From contig JAYKAV010002793.1 in the NCBI GenBank assembly GCA_035582835.1, positions 823,007-887,006 of the forward strand: a stretch of DNA of 64,000 nt, in the 5' to 3' direction. This DNA comes from Phoebastria nigripes (taxonomy: Eukaryota; Chordata; Aves; Procellariiformes; Diomedeidae). The notes below the pieces were generated by a model, which worked only from the letters and a program-made list of their open reading frames with translations, was not told where the DNA came from and ran no database searches. Shown here piece by piece: positions 38,261-52,078 of this stretch. How positions within the stretch are numbered: position 1 is the first letter of the stretch; each line of letters begins with the position of its first letter. The position numbers were made by a program, and so were the translations under genes.

Positions 38261-41200
38261 CCCACCCTCCAGTTATTGGAGCATTAGCTCTGCTGTGCAG
38301 AAAGCTACTTCTCCGTATCACCAGAAATGTGTTCTACATTTAAAGCTTTCACTGTGTGAATATTATTATTCAGCCATATTTTAAAAGACATTTTAGAAAA
38401 TGGAAGCAAACCCTGGACAACCACTTATCTCATTCTGCAGATGATCTAGAATGATGTCACCAGTGGTCTGTCCCATGTATCCTAATATTTGCTTTATGTT
38501 GATTTAAGTGANTTCCATTATTGAATATACTAATTGGTGCTGATTTGAGCATAAATATACCCATTCGCCACTTCCTTAGAACCAATTTTTTTTCCGGACT
38601 TCACTGGATACTCAAACTCCACATCTGCCAGACATTAATTATCCCTTTCTTTGCAGCTCTTACATACCAGTTACAAATTGTCAATGCAATACTCAACTGC
38701 ACAATAAAAATTGAGAAGAACGGCTAATCTAAAAGCAACTAAACATTAATGCATTTAACAGAATATTCTTGGAATATTTCTTTTAGCAAATAAGTAAAGC
38801 CTAGTTCTTAATAAGTCATAGAAGCTACTTTTTTTTTTCTTAAAGACAATTTACACACTTACACCTAGTTCAGAAGGTGATTCAAATCAGCATTAACATC
38901 ACACCTTCAATATACATTATTATACTATGCAAGGCACTAAAATATTATGGCAGTGCAAAAACATAACAAACCCAAAGTGAAAGTTAATACATTATTTCTC
39001 TCTGCCATCTTCACACCCTGTTGTTTTTATAGCAGAAGCTTGAAAACAGCATTGAAATAACAGACATTTTATCTTCAAAAGTATCATTATTGCCATAGAA
39101 AATTCCTAAGATGCTTAAATGAAGAAAGGTTTTATATATACGTATGTAGCTCTGTATCATACTACCAATAGAATTAACTGATCAGGAATCAGTAATGAAA
39201 CCATATTTGTTAATAGCATAGCTGGTACTGTGACTTTTTCTACCCACCAATTTCAGAGATTCCTACAATAAATTATCATCAATAAACAGTCAGCACATTG
39301 CTGTACAATCCTTCCAGATCCTTGACCATGTTTACGGCCTCCAACTGCAGTTTGTCACTCTGTCAGAATTGTACCTGGCATGTGAGTTACTGAAGAAGCA
39401 GAGGCAGCGCTCAGTAGCTGGTGACTGTTTGTCTCTTGCTTAAAATCCTGCATCACGGCCCTGTCTCTGTCACGAGACTTTAGATAAGGGTGTGCTTCAT
39501 GTCACCATGCTAGGTAGGTGGAGACACTTCAGTGAGGAGAGGATACACACTTCAGCATCATGTGTGAGCTTATAGCTATGCAATTCACAAGCCTACTCTC
39601 TCATCTGCTTTCACAATGGATCAGTGTCTCCCTATGGGTTAATCGTACAAAATGCTAGGTTGTTTCCATTTGCAGTTTGTGCTTTTTCAAACCCTAAATT
39701 TTGATACTTATTTCCACTGTGCGAGATAAAGATAGCACTCATTTTGTCCTTTTCTCATAGTATGATTTTTTTAATTATACTAAGGATAAGAAGAAACTAG
39801 CATTTTAAGCAGCAAATAAATTAAGAGGCTTATGAGGTTAAACAGTATTATTTCAATGTAGAAAGAGAGGGCTGAATTAGTCATTGGTGACTCCCTGGAG
39901 ACCAAAGAAATTATACCTGGAATGACTGCACTCTTCATCTCTGCTTTCACATCTTCATTTAATTGATTTTGTTTTAGAGTTTTCTTTAATTTATTCAGAA
40001 TAATGTTTGAGAGCAGACCCCATAACACTATTAGAATCTTTATGCAAAATCCTCTCACCTTCAAAAAAAAAAAAAAAGGCAAAAGATACTACATAGATCC
40101 TTAATCACAGCTAATTGTTTTACTCCATGCAACATAAAATGGCATAATTCTTTCAACCCAACAGTCAATGTATTGGAAATTAATTTAAAAACCAAGAAAT
40201 TGGATTGACCAAAGGAAGAGTTTTATTATTATAATGCGGACAATAATGAGGATCATGACAGCTCTTATGATAATCTACGAACTGACTGGAATCGTTACTT
40301 GGAAGAAAAAGGTCAAAGAAATGTTTCTTAAAAATATAAATTAAGAAGCATAAAATGAATTTTTATTCTTTGGCAAACTATTTGCAACTCCAAAAATAGT
40401 ATTACAGTTGAGTGGTTCTTCTATGCTAAGTAAGGCAGTTAAAATATAAAAGACAATAACTGACTCGGAAAAGATGCCGTTGATTTTCTCTTGCAGGTGA
40501 CCCCTTAGTACTGTGGGTATTCACAAAGGCACAAGCAAGACGAGGCCCACTAAACAGTCTTACCATTTTCTAAAAACTAAAAGGAATGCATCGAAGCCTA
40601 GTATTGTCCATGAAGCCAAACATATCACAATCCTGTGGTAACTAGTCCTGTAAAGCTAGGATGCTTGGAGAAAACTAGCCATAAAAAAAATAAATAAAAC
40701 AGGAACTTACATACTCATCTGTAGGAGTTCATGAGATACAGGGGGGATAGCAGTATTGCCAGAAAATGAAATTTAGCTTGCCCATTGTAATTAAGACTTG
40801 TTACTTGTCAAGCTAACAAAGATATGTCAGAATAAATAAGAATAACAAAAAGACTCCTAATTCAAAACAAAAGAATTTCTTACATCCAGGTGCCTGATGC
40901 CAGGCATATTAAAGTGATAACCACTTTGCATTGCTCTAGTGACTGGTCTGCAGTTGGGTTGCTCATGAAAGCATTGCTAAAATACTGTGGCAATGACAGC
41001 CAAGAACTTTGTAAACTGATTTCACAGTGATCATGAAAGTAATTAGTTCCATTCACACCCTGAAAACCAAAAAAGATGGAATTTCTATTTTGTGAAAACC
41101 AAAACAAAATAACCTAGATGTTGTCTCTGCTACTAGGCAAAGAAATGACATATGTTTTACAGCCTCACTAAAAGCTACATTCCCTATTACCTAGGTTCAA

Positions 41201-41516
41201 TTCAATAGTAGTTTTCTATAAAAATATTTTTTCTAACACAGCAAAAAACCCCACTCTAATTAGCATTACACATGCTCCTCACTTCAATATTTCTCCTCCA
41301 CATGCACTCCAACAACTGTGCATCGTTCAGTTAGCTATTTGGAAATTGTGTATGTAGAAAAGTTGTACAAGAAAGATTTTACATACAGTATAATTCACTT
41401 CATATAAATCATGCCTTTTACTCATATAATCTTATCAGCATATGCTACTATGCTTAAATACTGATTAAAAATTACTCTGATTAGTTTTATTTTGTTACTC
41501 AGCTGTCCATTACACT

Positions 41517-41552
41517 GAAGCCTCAATGTAAGTGGAAGCCTCAATGTAAGTG
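41517..41552. repeat. Two-copy tandem repeat, 18-bp unit, exact
   Basis: GAAGCCTCAATGTAAGTG occurs twice head to tail with no mismatch, consistent with a recent duplication. Confidence 0.9.
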
Positions 41553-42383
41553 GTAAGATACTGAGAATAATTGAAAATACATCTATTTGCTATCGCGTTA
41601 TGAAGCAAATAGAGCATTTATCAAAGTAGTTACATAGTATCCTGTTATTTAAAACTAACATCAGAAGCCCCTATTGAAGATTAGAAATAATCTTCATTGG
41701 TAAACGTCCTTAGAGGAAAAGTATGAAATGTCCGATGGCCTTTTATGTCTTCTTTACTTTTAGACGAAGAGAAGGTATTTTGCTTTTTACATTTTTTGAA
41801 ATCTGAAAATATGCTGATTGACATAATTTAATTTTGCTTTCCACATCTGTCTGTGTAGTTATCACCATTCTGGAATTTGCTCAGAATTCAGCCTCACTTT
41901 AATGCTTTACACAGTAATGTCAAAACATCAGAATCTTTTTGTTCACAACTCTTATTGTGTTCCTCAAGAGAGGCTTTTTACTTCCTGAATTTCTGCTTCC
42001 AGAATTTCACAGTAGCTATTAGGGCCACAGTATTTTATAGTTCTTAGAAATGGGAAAAATAGTCATCTCCTATTTCTTCAATGATTTTCAGTCTTCATCA
42101 AGTGAATCAGAAGAGCTCTGAAGAAAAGTAACATGAAAAATTATTTCCAGTTAATGTGCTTATCCAGTACTCAAAATAACTAGTACTTTGTGTGTTTAAT
42201 AATTTACTTTGATTCTTCTAATTTGCCTGGCCTACATCCATTCTTTCAGGTTGGTTGTTCAGCAACTATATGCCCTGTCCAAATGGTAGTAAGTTTGCTG
42301 ACTTGGTCATTGGATTGTATTAAATAGAAGATAACATTTTGAAATACAAACTAATAATCACAAATCATCCCAGCTTAAAAAAA

Positions 42384-42413
42384 TGTGTGTGTGTNTATAT
42401 ATATGTGTGTGTA
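42384..42413. repeat. (TG)n(TA)n(TG)n microsatellite containing an N
   Basis: TG and TA dinucleotides with an unresolved base at 42395, probably a length- or base-polymorphic site. Confidence 0.85.
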
Positions 42414-42427
42414 TGATAGCAACGTAT

Positions 42428-42432
42428 ATAAT
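42428..42432. repeat. Target-site duplication, left copy (ATAAT)
   Basis: ATAAT directly before the LTR is repeated at 42983-42987. As the sequence is AT-rich, chance identity is possible but unlikely given its exact placement. Confidence 0.8.
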
Positions 42433-42558
42433 TGTCGAGGTTTAGCCCCAGCTGGCAGCTAAACACCACACAGCCACTCGCTCACTCCTCCACCCTCAGT
42501 GGGATGAGGGAGAGAATCAGAAAAACAAAGTAAAATTTGTAGATTGAGATAAAGACAG

Positions 42559-42564
42559 TTTAAT
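42559..42564 (-). terminator. LTR polyadenylation signal (ATTAAA, minus strand)
   Basis: TTTAAT on the plus strand, followed in the minus direction by CTGTCTTTATCTCAA, as in the 58330 copy. Confidence 0.55.
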
Positions 42565-42718
42565 AGAACAGAAAAGGAAGGGAAAATAATAATAATAATA
42601 ATAATGATGACAGAATATACAAAATAAGCGATGCACAATACAATTGCTCACCACCCTCTGACCGATACCCAGCCAGTTCCTGAGCAGCGGTCACTGCTCC
42701 CCAGCCAACTCCCCCCAG

Positions 42719-42726
42719 CTTATATA
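42719..42726 (-). promoter_or_regulatory. LTR TATA box, minus strand
   Basis: CTTATATA on the plus strand reads TATATAAG on the minus strand, with the CRE/AP-1-like ATGATGTCAT just upstream in the LTR sense. Confidence 0.5.
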
Positions 42727-42982
42727 CTGAGCATGATGTCATATGGTATGGAATACCCTGTTGGCCAGTTGGGATAGCTGTCCTGTCTATGCTCCCTCCC
42801 AGCTTCTTGTGCACCTGGCAGAGCATGGGAAGCTGAAAAGTCCTTGACTCAGTGTAAACACTACTTAGCAACAACTAAAACATCAGTGTGTTATCAACAT
42901 TATTCTCATACTAAATCCAAAACACATCACTATAGCAGCTACTAGGAAGAAAAGTAACTCCATCCCAGCCGAAACCAGGACA

Positions 42983-42987
42983 ATAAT
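42983..42987. repeat. Target-site duplication, right copy (ATAAT)
   Basis: Exact copy of 42428-42432. Confidence 0.8.
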
Positions 42988-42989
42988 AG

Positions 42990-43220
42990 CAATAAATACC
43001 TGATGCAGGGGCAGTAAAGAAGATGGAACCAGACTCTTCTTGGTGGTGCCCGCTGACAGGCCAAGAGGCAATGGACACAGATTGAAACACAAGAGATATT
43101 CAAAACCTGATGGGACACAGTCCTGATCAACCTGCTGTAGCTGAATCTACTTTAAGGGAAGAAGATGGACTAGGCAATTGCCAGAGGTCCCTTCCAACCT
43201 CAACACTTCTGTGATTCTAT
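42990..43220 (+). mobile_element. CR1 LINE fragment, plus orientation, internally deleted
   Basis: It opens AATAAATACCTGATGCAGGG, continues GTAAAGAAGATGGAACCAGA and TCTTGGTGGTGCCCGCTGAC, skips part of the ORF2 tail (near 43095), resumes AGATATTCAAAACCTGATGG, and ends AGGTCCCTTCCAACCT with CTTCTGTGATTCTAT octamers. It belongs to the same CR1 type as the 53.4 kb copy. The solo LTR lies directly upstream. Confidence 0.85.
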
Positions 43221-46200
43221 TCAACTTAGGGTAGGTGGCCGAAACAAGTTATAATTTGTTTACTGGCAGTGGCAGCAGTTTGATGATTCCTTAGGCATTG
43301 AAGACACAAACATTAAAAAGCGTAAGAAAAGGTCATGAAGGGGTAGAAACAAAACAGAAGAAAAGAATCTGGAATGCTCTACAGTTGCCTCAAGGAAATG
43401 ATGATACCAGGGAAATAAAGTATAGGGGTTGATGATGATGGTATTTTAAATAAAAATAAAATAGTTATTAAAAAAAAAAAAGGAAGCTTCCTGGAAGGGG
43501 GTGAGGGGAAGAAAGAATACAATATATTTGTTTGCAATGGAAATAAAAGATGATGCATTTGTCAAACACTATTATAACCAATTTCATAAAATGCCCAAAA
43601 CATCTAAACAATTTTTTTACACATACAACATCAACTTTTGAGCAATCTTTATAGGGTATACCTGAATTTGTATGTGTGACAAATTATTACAGTTTGGGGG
43701 ATCTGAATTTAAGTAGCCAAGATGAAAGCACAGTTTTAGACTCAACATCACTAGCCTACATAATTCTTGAACCAATAGGTGAGTGGATTGTATTACTATA
43801 TTAATGGTCCTAATGAAAATGCTTCTGAAATCAGACTCTAATTCATATTTAAGGTTATTAAACTGACAGCAGTAAAACCTGGGGTTTATTGCAATGTTAT
43901 CTGCTAATATTTCCTTCAACACAAAAGAAAACTGGAATGCCTGCTGAGGGCTGGTAGTTCTTGACTGCCAATATAATGAATACCACAGGGGCATGAATGC
44001 ACAGTTTCACAATTGGTCTTTTATTTTTCTGGTAAACAAAAAATGGGAAGTTCTGCCCTATTAGTAACAGCAGGAAAACTTAATTCTGTCCTACTCATGT
44101 CAAAAAGCAGTGCCTCTCCAGCCTCATCAGGAGAGCTACTCACTTCACCAACAAAACTGCCTTTTTCTTCCCTCTTTCCTGTATGAAGTTTTTTTAAAAC
44201 TGCCAGTTGGATGTGAGACCCTTAGAGGGAATCTAACTACTCCCCTGTATCCACTGGTCCGGCAAGATCTCTGCTTTTTTAGTTCTGAAGTGTCCCCGAT
44301 GCAGAGGACACTGTGCCAGCAGAAACAAACAAAAGCTTCTGAACACCAAAAATGTATGAAAGTATAAATGGGATGAACAGCAACAATGAAAACATACTTG
44401 AAAGGATTTGGGATCTTAAAAATTGCTACTGCATCATGAAAATCTATCTGTTAGGGAAGACTAGCACGCACAGTGTCATGAAGATCTCAAGCACACAGTC
44501 TCTCCACCATACATATTTCTTTTCACATATTAGATATACAGGAGCTAATCAAGCGCTTGGCAATTTTGTCTCAGAAATCTCAGGAAAAAAATAATTACAG
44601 AAGGTTCAGACAGCAGAGCCCATGGACATCAGTAACAAGAATTAGGGCACTTACTGTCGCCTGGCTATTTGCAGGTTTTTTTAGGAAACTATAGCTCCTG
44701 TGAACAGCACAATTACTCTGAGCCAAGTTAAGTGCAGGATGCTGTTGAACTNGTCTCCTCTCTGGCTCCTTCCCCAACCACTGCCAAATTAAAAGATCAG
44801 CATTCAGGAATGGCAGTTCCCTCATTCAGCTGTACAGTGGCAGTAGTGCTCGTCAGGAAGGAGGTAGAAAAACAGCTGAGAGCAGGGAACATCCCCTTTT
44901 AGCAGCAGCCTGTATTTATCTTGGCTTAAAGTGAAACTAGACTTAGAAACTAACTGAAGATAATTTATTTGTAGGCAGTTAAAAGGTATTCAAAATTCTG
45001 TTTTATCTAGGACATCATTACTGATTGTTCATTGCTATTATTTTTACACTTGTCTGGGAAATAACAACATGGGAAACCTTACTTTCAACAGCTTTTGAAA
45101 CAGCTAACTAGCATTAACTATTGTGTTGTGCAGAAATTTGTCAAAGACAGATCAGGGAACTGAATTAAAGAAAATTTTAGACCGACACTCTTCATTGATC
45201 CTGGTTGATTAATGAGAAACATGCATTTCAGAAAGGATTCAAAGTGATTTTAGAAGTTACCTTTGCAGGACATACATGATCCATTTGCAGTTCCTCAGCA
45301 GTCACTTTGATTTCTTGAAACTGTCATTATTTTATAACAAAAAAATCATATTTCTTGCAAATAATCTGCTACTATTGTTTGTTATTGTTTCATCGCAGTC
45401 ATAATTCAATTCAGCATTCAATACTGACAACTGCAAGCATTCAAAAATTACAGGATAAGTTGCAAGCTCTAATTTAAAATATGAGATTTTAAACAAAAGC
45501 ATCTTCTTTCTCTTGAACCGTGTTTTGTGTTTTTTCTTAACTAGTATTAGTTCGTATTTTCAGGCAGCTAGAAACCCAGAGCTTTTATTTTAAATACAAG
45601 TGAGATGACCCTAGGATCTGGAATTTTGAAAATGTCATGTTGAGTGACTCATGCTTACATCTTGAAAGTTGACTGAAATGCCAGAACTGCAGTACTAAGA
45701 TGTATATTTACTTTGCAACGAACAGCAGAAATAATACCCAAATGATTTCACAAGCAAAAACTGGCTTGTAGTTTTATGTAACACCTTGGGATGATAAAAA
45801 GCAATACAAACATACATGTATCTCTGAAGAATCAAAGCAAATGCTTTAAAATTAATTGTATAAGAACATGAGCATCTATATAGCAACTATTACCAAGTTC
45901 AGTGACCTCTGCAGATGGCACAGAACAAAGGCCAAAAATTATTTTCCCTCCTCTGGAAACCAACAACCAGTAAAATTTCTCCACCATTCCATATTAAATG
46001 CATGTTCGCGAGACAACCAAGAAATTCTACAGAAGTTACATGGCTGACAATCATATTTCCAAATAATAAATATTAATATATGATTAATTAATGTATCATT
46101 CAATTTTAAAACCAACAAAGGAAATTTCATTTCATTTCATTCATAGGACAAGCACTGACTGCAGAGAAGTACAGAAAGACTGTACAAGCCCCTGTGACTA

Positions 46201-49200
46201 GCAGTAAAACATCACAAGAAACTGAATGCAGATAAATGTAAAATGCAAGTAAAAGAAATCAATCCCAGCTTCACAAATAAAATAGTGGATCCTGAGCTGC
46301 CCATTAACAATTTAAGACCAAGGCTCCAAACAAATAGAAGTAGCTGCTACATGGAGTTGGCCTAAAAAAATGTTACAGACACATAAAATTTACATGGATT
46401 CCAAAGGGAAAATGGACAAGATCATGGAAGAGAGATCCACTGATGGTTACAAAGTACATAGGTACCACATCCGCTATCTGACAACAGCTAAAGGCTGAGA
46501 AAATATTAGAAAAAGTTTCATATAGACCTGCCCTGTTTATATATTTCTTCCCTAAGCATTTCTTATGGCAGGTACTGGACACAGGATGCTGAGTTCTTGG
46601 AACCTTATGGTGTACATAGATGTAAAATCACAAGGAACCATCATTTTTTTCAGGCTAAACTAATAGCATCTGATGAACTGTAAACATACTTACAATTATC
46701 ATCATCTTTGGCTATACGCCAGAGCTTAAGCTTTGGAAAAAAGACATTCTACTTTGGGTCCATCTCATTCAGAAATGATATTACAATGCTGATAATCCCT
46801 TCCTCCTTTCACTCTGTTCTCTTTATTAATTGCTAAAATCTTCCTAAAGGTTTTTGAGTAGAAAATATCAGATACAAAAAATACCAGATACAAATGAGAA
46901 ATTTCAAGAAGTGTGTCTGCAACAGTGCTGTAAAACATGAACTAATTTGATCTTAATTTGTACTATTTCAAAGCACTTTCACTCATTAGCTGTGCAAACA
47001 GCTCAGGCAGCAAGGAGCATGATGCCTGCAAATTCTCTTAACTCATGGCATGTGAGAAATGACTGATTTCTCAGCCTACTTTTTATTTTACTTATGTTAT
47101 TAAGTAGAGTACCTGGATTTTCTGGTCTTAAGCCAATATCCTGTAGAAATACATTGATGAAATCAATATATTTCCACAGAACACTTTAGCTTTGTAGAAT
47201 CAGCTATTCATCATTGTAAATAGCCAGAAATTGTCTACCTGGCCTTTCTCAGGTTATTACCTGGTATGGTTGGATAAATATTTTTGCAGTGCATAATTAA
47301 ATTACTGAAAGAAAATACAGACTAACATGACCAATTAGAAGTCAAGTTAATACTGAAAATAAATATTTGCCCAGTCTCACTTCCTTCTCACCTTTTTGTA
47401 CATCACACTGGTCATACTAGGGAAAGCCTTTACGCTATTAGAAACAGGCACACACATACATACCTAACGTTACTTAATCTTTGCTAAGTAAGATCAGAGT
47501 TATTGAGGTTCTCCACTGCAGAAAGTTATTCCAGGCCTTCTGTGTCAAAGCACAGACCTCCATCATTTATGCCTGGACCTACTGACTTTGAAGAATAAGG
47601 CTTGATATCTGTAAGTATTACATTAATAATTAATACTAATACAGAAAAGGTAACAAAAAAACCCACCAGACCCAGTAAAATTAATAGTTTCTCAATAGTT
47701 TCTACAAGAAAGGGTATCAGATGAAAAGTTGATTTCCACTGGAATCGTACTTCTTTTATGGGATGGCACCTAGACCTGAAATTCAGCTCACACTTTCATA
47801 GTTGTGCCATACTTTCATTACCAAAATGATTTAAAATGTAAATCAGTTTTAATCTTCGCAATGTCACATAGTTTAATTTTGTTTGTATTTGGAAGTTGTT
47901 TTCTTCTTGCAGTAGTAACAGGTAACAACATGAAAGCTGAATCAAAGGTTCTGGCTTTGGGACTTTCCACTGACACGTAACGTGAGATCAGGGAGGAGGT
48001 GATCACAATAAAGTAAATGTGTAGGGGTCATTAAAAGGTGGGGCAAAAGTCAAATACTTCATAATCACAATTTTAAATACAAGGTGCTAGTCTGTGTTCT
48101 TTCTATAGAATACCTATGCTATATACTACACATACCGTGCAGTATACAGTTTTGACATGAAAGGAACAATTATTGAAGAAAGAATATTTGAGGAAATATT
48201 TGAGAAAAACTTGAGGAAAAATTAATACCAAATCCCATAGTACTATCCATTTATTAAAATTTTAAACAAATAACATTCTAACGCTTTTAGTGACACTACA
48301 CACACCATAATGGCCTTGAAACAACACAGTCTCCTTTACTGGAAAAATTATAAACACTATCAAGGACAATGGGAATACAATGTTTAAGAGTCCACTTGGC
48401 ATGATATGAAACCTACGAGGCTTTTTTGGTTTTATTTCATTCTTAAAAAAACACAAACCAAACAAACAAAACCCCCTTTAGACTCATGGCAATTTTAAAT
48501 GTCTATATTGACAGAGTATTTTTTAATTTAATTAATATATTTAATTATACATTAGGATCTACCTGATGAAATTCCAGCATACACCTCCAGGAGTTATTCT
48601 ATCGTGTTCTCTTCTATCAGCTACAACCCCAACCCCACAACTTTTCCCAAATGAAACTGGTGCCCATGCACCCGCCTTTTTTAAAAAACAAACAGCAGTA
48701 AGCTTATTCATACAGTCACGTAGGGCTGGCTGATGAGATATGGTTAGGATACTTCAGCTAAACCTCCCTCATTTCTGACTTGACCTCTTGTATATGATAC
48801 ATATTACACAGGGAGGAAGCAAATTGACTCAACTCTAATTCTAAGGAACTGAAATTTTAAGTATTTAAAATGAACGTTATTGTAGCCTGGGCTTAGAAGT
48901 TCTACCATATGGATAGAAAAAGTGTTACAGTACAAATTTAGGCTCTGATCTATGCATAGCATACAATAAAAGACAGAGATAAAGATATTCATTCATGTTT
49001 ATATACTTATTTCTGTGTTTTTATTTTACATTTTCCTGTTTTCTGTTACTTGCACCCTAAATGACAGAACTGTACTCATATATTCTGAAAACAAAGTGTA
49101 TAACAACAGGTAAAAGTATTAATTTTCTTGTTCTAAAGCTATTAAGTGAAAGTAGAATCTGGCACGTGAAGTTTGATTTTGCTACTTAGATGGAAGATTT

Positions 49201-49929
49201 TGTGTATTTGAAATATACATAAAGAGTAATTCACTTTGGCACACATACATCAATACAGCTACTAAAATTTCAATAACACAACAATATTGTGAAAAGACTA
49301 CACATGCTCTATTAAATTCATTATGTTATCTATTGACTTCATTACGGTTGTATGTAGAAAGTAGCATCATTTACTCACAAACATTAGTGCTCACTTTTGT
49401 ATGCTCATAATTCATTGTTAATATGTGAAATATCTGGTATACACTGAACTTCTTATATCACTGTAATTTGTTCTATAGGAAATACAGCAGCATAACAAAT
49501 AGGCCTATACATTTTGCTATTCATCCAAGGTTTAAAATAATGATGGAGTGATGCATATTTTCTGGTGCTTCACTGCATGTATCCACTAAGTACTAGACAA
49601 ATTGATATCAGTAAATTTTTTTTCCCACTCTCCTTCCAGCAGAAAAGCAAATTTTTTACCATTGGGTGTGCCAACATGCATATGTATACACACTGTTGTT
49701 GAATCTGTTTAATCTAATTACAGACTTTAATAAATCTGATATAATCATATATAGGGCTACAACTGTAATTTCCCAGACTAATAAGATGAAACATGTCTAC
49801 GGTATTATTATGAGTTTTTTCATTAAAATATGAGAACTTTATCAAAGTCAACTGTAAACTGGAAGTGGAGTACATAATCATATATGGAAAAAAGTTAAGG
49901 TAGGTATAGAAAGGCTGCAGTTGGCAGTT
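43221..49929. other. AT-rich unique sequence, no gene seen
   Basis: About 6.7 kb with no recognisable gene. Frames up to 125 codons (43617-43994, minus) lack any domain pattern. A short GATGATGATGG run lies near 43430 and a pentanucleotide repeat near 46125. Confidence 0.65.
46125..46144. repeat. (TTTCA)n short tandem repeat
   Basis: Three full TTTCA units and a partial fourth. Confidence 0.85.
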
Positions 49930-49975
49930 GGCAACCTGTTTGTTTCCATCCTGTTTCAGATGGAAACAAGTTGCC
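49930..49975. repeat. Inverted repeat with one 4-base bulge
   Basis: GGCAACCTGTTTGTTTCCATC (49930-49950), an 8-base loop, then GATGGAAACAAGTTGCC (49959-49975). The arms are perfectly complementary over 17 pairs apart from four unpaired bases (CTGT) in the left arm. The stem is short for a microRNA precursor. Confidence 0.75.
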
Positions 49976-52078
49976 ATGGTGCTTAAGCTATATGACACAC
50001 AGAGCTGAACAATATTGCATGAACATATTATTACAGGGTCTGGACAGTGTAAAAGAACAACTAACTGGTAGAGGAAGTAAAAAAAGAGAAGCCAAAACCA
50101 TAGGTGTGTTATCACTGATCAAAGACGGTGGAAGGGAACACTGCAACACTGACATGTAGCTCTGACAGCAAAAAACCAGCCCCATTCATACAGTGTGAGA
50201 CCTCGGTCCAACACAAGAGAACATCTTGGCACCCAGTACATCCTGGCTGCATGGTGTTGCAGCTCTGACCAGAGCCGTTCCAATGAAAGAACTGATTCCT
50301 ACTTTGTCCTATTGTTCTAGTTAAAATTCTGTTTTAGGGTAGAAGAGAAGTCTGCTAAGGATGACTGTCAAACATACAATTTTGATAATTAATACCTGTA
50401 TTATTGTGGCACAAGCAACGATACCTTTAGAGATATTACTCCACTGTGTGTGATCAGGAAAAATTATTTCCTTCATACTTGCTTGCAAATCATATGCACT
50501 TTTCTCATCTGCATAGACTTACAGAAGTTGTTCCCCAGAAAGAGCCACTTTTTCAACATAATGGTGCCTGTCCCGTTCTGTGCCTCCCGCCAAGCCATGT
50601 GCAGGTGGTCCATTTGATGCATCTCCACCAACCACTCCTAACTGGCAGGCAAAGGATACAGCATTAAGCTGTGACCGAGATGGTTGTATTTGGCAGGACC
50701 CCTTCCCCTTCTTCTGGAATATATGTACAGACACACACACACACACACCTGCCCCAGCACAGCTAGAAGAGAGTTTCTAGGAGCATGTAATGCCAGTTCC
50801 TTGCTAACATATTACCTGCTCTTCACATCTTTTATCCCATGAGCTAATGCATGGGAAGCTCTCCCTGGGAGAACAGAAATCGGAGGTTAGAATCACACAG
50901 TTCAGGAACATTAAGATACAACTTTCTGAAACTCCTTATTCATTCCTGCTTTCCATTGAGTGTCAAGGCATTATGTAACATGAGCCATTTTCTGGTAGTT
51001 ATTGGCACAAAATTTCCTGTTCAGGTTTTCATTAGTGTAAGATGATGATTGAACAATACTGGTTTGGCTCTTCCTCTGTCTCAGTTGATATGTTAAGAAA
51101 TTTTCATTAAAGATTTTCATCATACCTTTTTCCAAATAAGCATTTTCTGAACTATACACCTTAAACTCTTTTTCATAAAGAAAACTAGTATAATACTTAC
51201 TCTTTTTTTTCATAACCAAGACTTAGAAGTTGAAGAGTTCGTAAAATATATTGTGTTCCTTTTGTACAGAGAAACTGGAAGGTGACATACCAATTTGATG
51301 AAATAAAATTAATCTCAAATTTAGAAATACTTTTGCATTCTTAATATTTAAAATAACTCTCTTCTATGCACAGCAACAGTCTTTCCTTCTCAGTTGCTAA
51401 TATTGCATTGAAAAAGATGAAAGCTAATTTTATTGCTGTTCCTCCCTTTTTTCTTACATCCTTCTTTCCATGAAACTCTAAAATGTTGCAACGGATGGTC
51501 ACACAGAGTTTTTAAATTTTAGCAAATGACAAGTCAGAGAAAGTTGTAAGAGAGATATTAGTACATATATTTGTGTAAAACAACATTGTTTTTCATGATC
51601 TGCATTGTGGAGATAAGCGTAAATTTTGGTTTGAAATCAACAGCCATTTACATACAGAAACTTTATTTGCCACAGAGAAACATTTTGCTAGTTTTCATAG
51701 GCAAATATATGTTTGCTAGATAAATATATTTAGTCTGAAAATCTGAATAGAAATCAAAGCCTTTTTACTGTAAATTATTTATGAAATTTAGTTACTTTAA
51801 AATAGAGGAAAATGTGCATCCTTGGCAGATACAGTTCATGCAAGAGGGACAAACAAAACTAACTTACCTAATGTACTAATCTACTCAAACCCCATCTATC
51901 TTCAATACACAGCTTTGGCTCCTTGTACACTTCACACTTTGTAACAACCGTTTCAAACTAACTCAGACACCCAAGGTTTTAATTAATGCTGAATATTATA
52001 TCACAAAGTACTTCAGAAGAAAAGAGAGGTTATTTTATGAATTAATAAAGCTTAATTTTCTACAAATATCTGTGTTCT
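49976..52078. other. Unique sequence, no gene seen
   Basis: The stretch 50200-50770 is modestly GC-richer but has no recognisable domain or repeat family. The 133-codon minus frame (49714-50115) spans the hairpin and looks spurious. Confidence 0.6.
50731..50748. repeat. (AC)n microsatellite, 18 bp
   Basis: Nine uninterrupted AC units. Confidence 0.9.

Larger units (their letters stand above)
37083..42383. other. AT-rich unique sequence, no gene seen
   Basis: About 5.3 kb with no gene or named transposon. A slightly GC-richer stretch at 39300-39620 shows no coding pattern I recognise. Confidence 0.65.
42433..42982 (-). mobile_element. Solo LTR of an avian endogenous retrovirus, family B, complete, minus orientation
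   Basis: This 550-bp element runs from TGTCGAGGTTTAGCCCC to GAAACCAGGACA on the plus strand, so its LTR orientation is minus. It is flanked by ATAAT on both sides. A TATA motif (42719-42726), a nearby ATGATGTCAT element like a CRE/AP-1 site, and a minus-strand ATTAAA signal (42559-42564) are in the expected U3/R order. An (AAT)n run lies at about 42586-42605. The plus-oriented copy at 57945 is closely similar over its whole length. No internal retroviral genes remain. Confidence 0.85.

Noticed and set aside
49714..50115. 133-codon minus frame
   Set aside because: Irregular hydrophobic and polar mix, no domain, and it runs through a hairpin. It is a chance frame.
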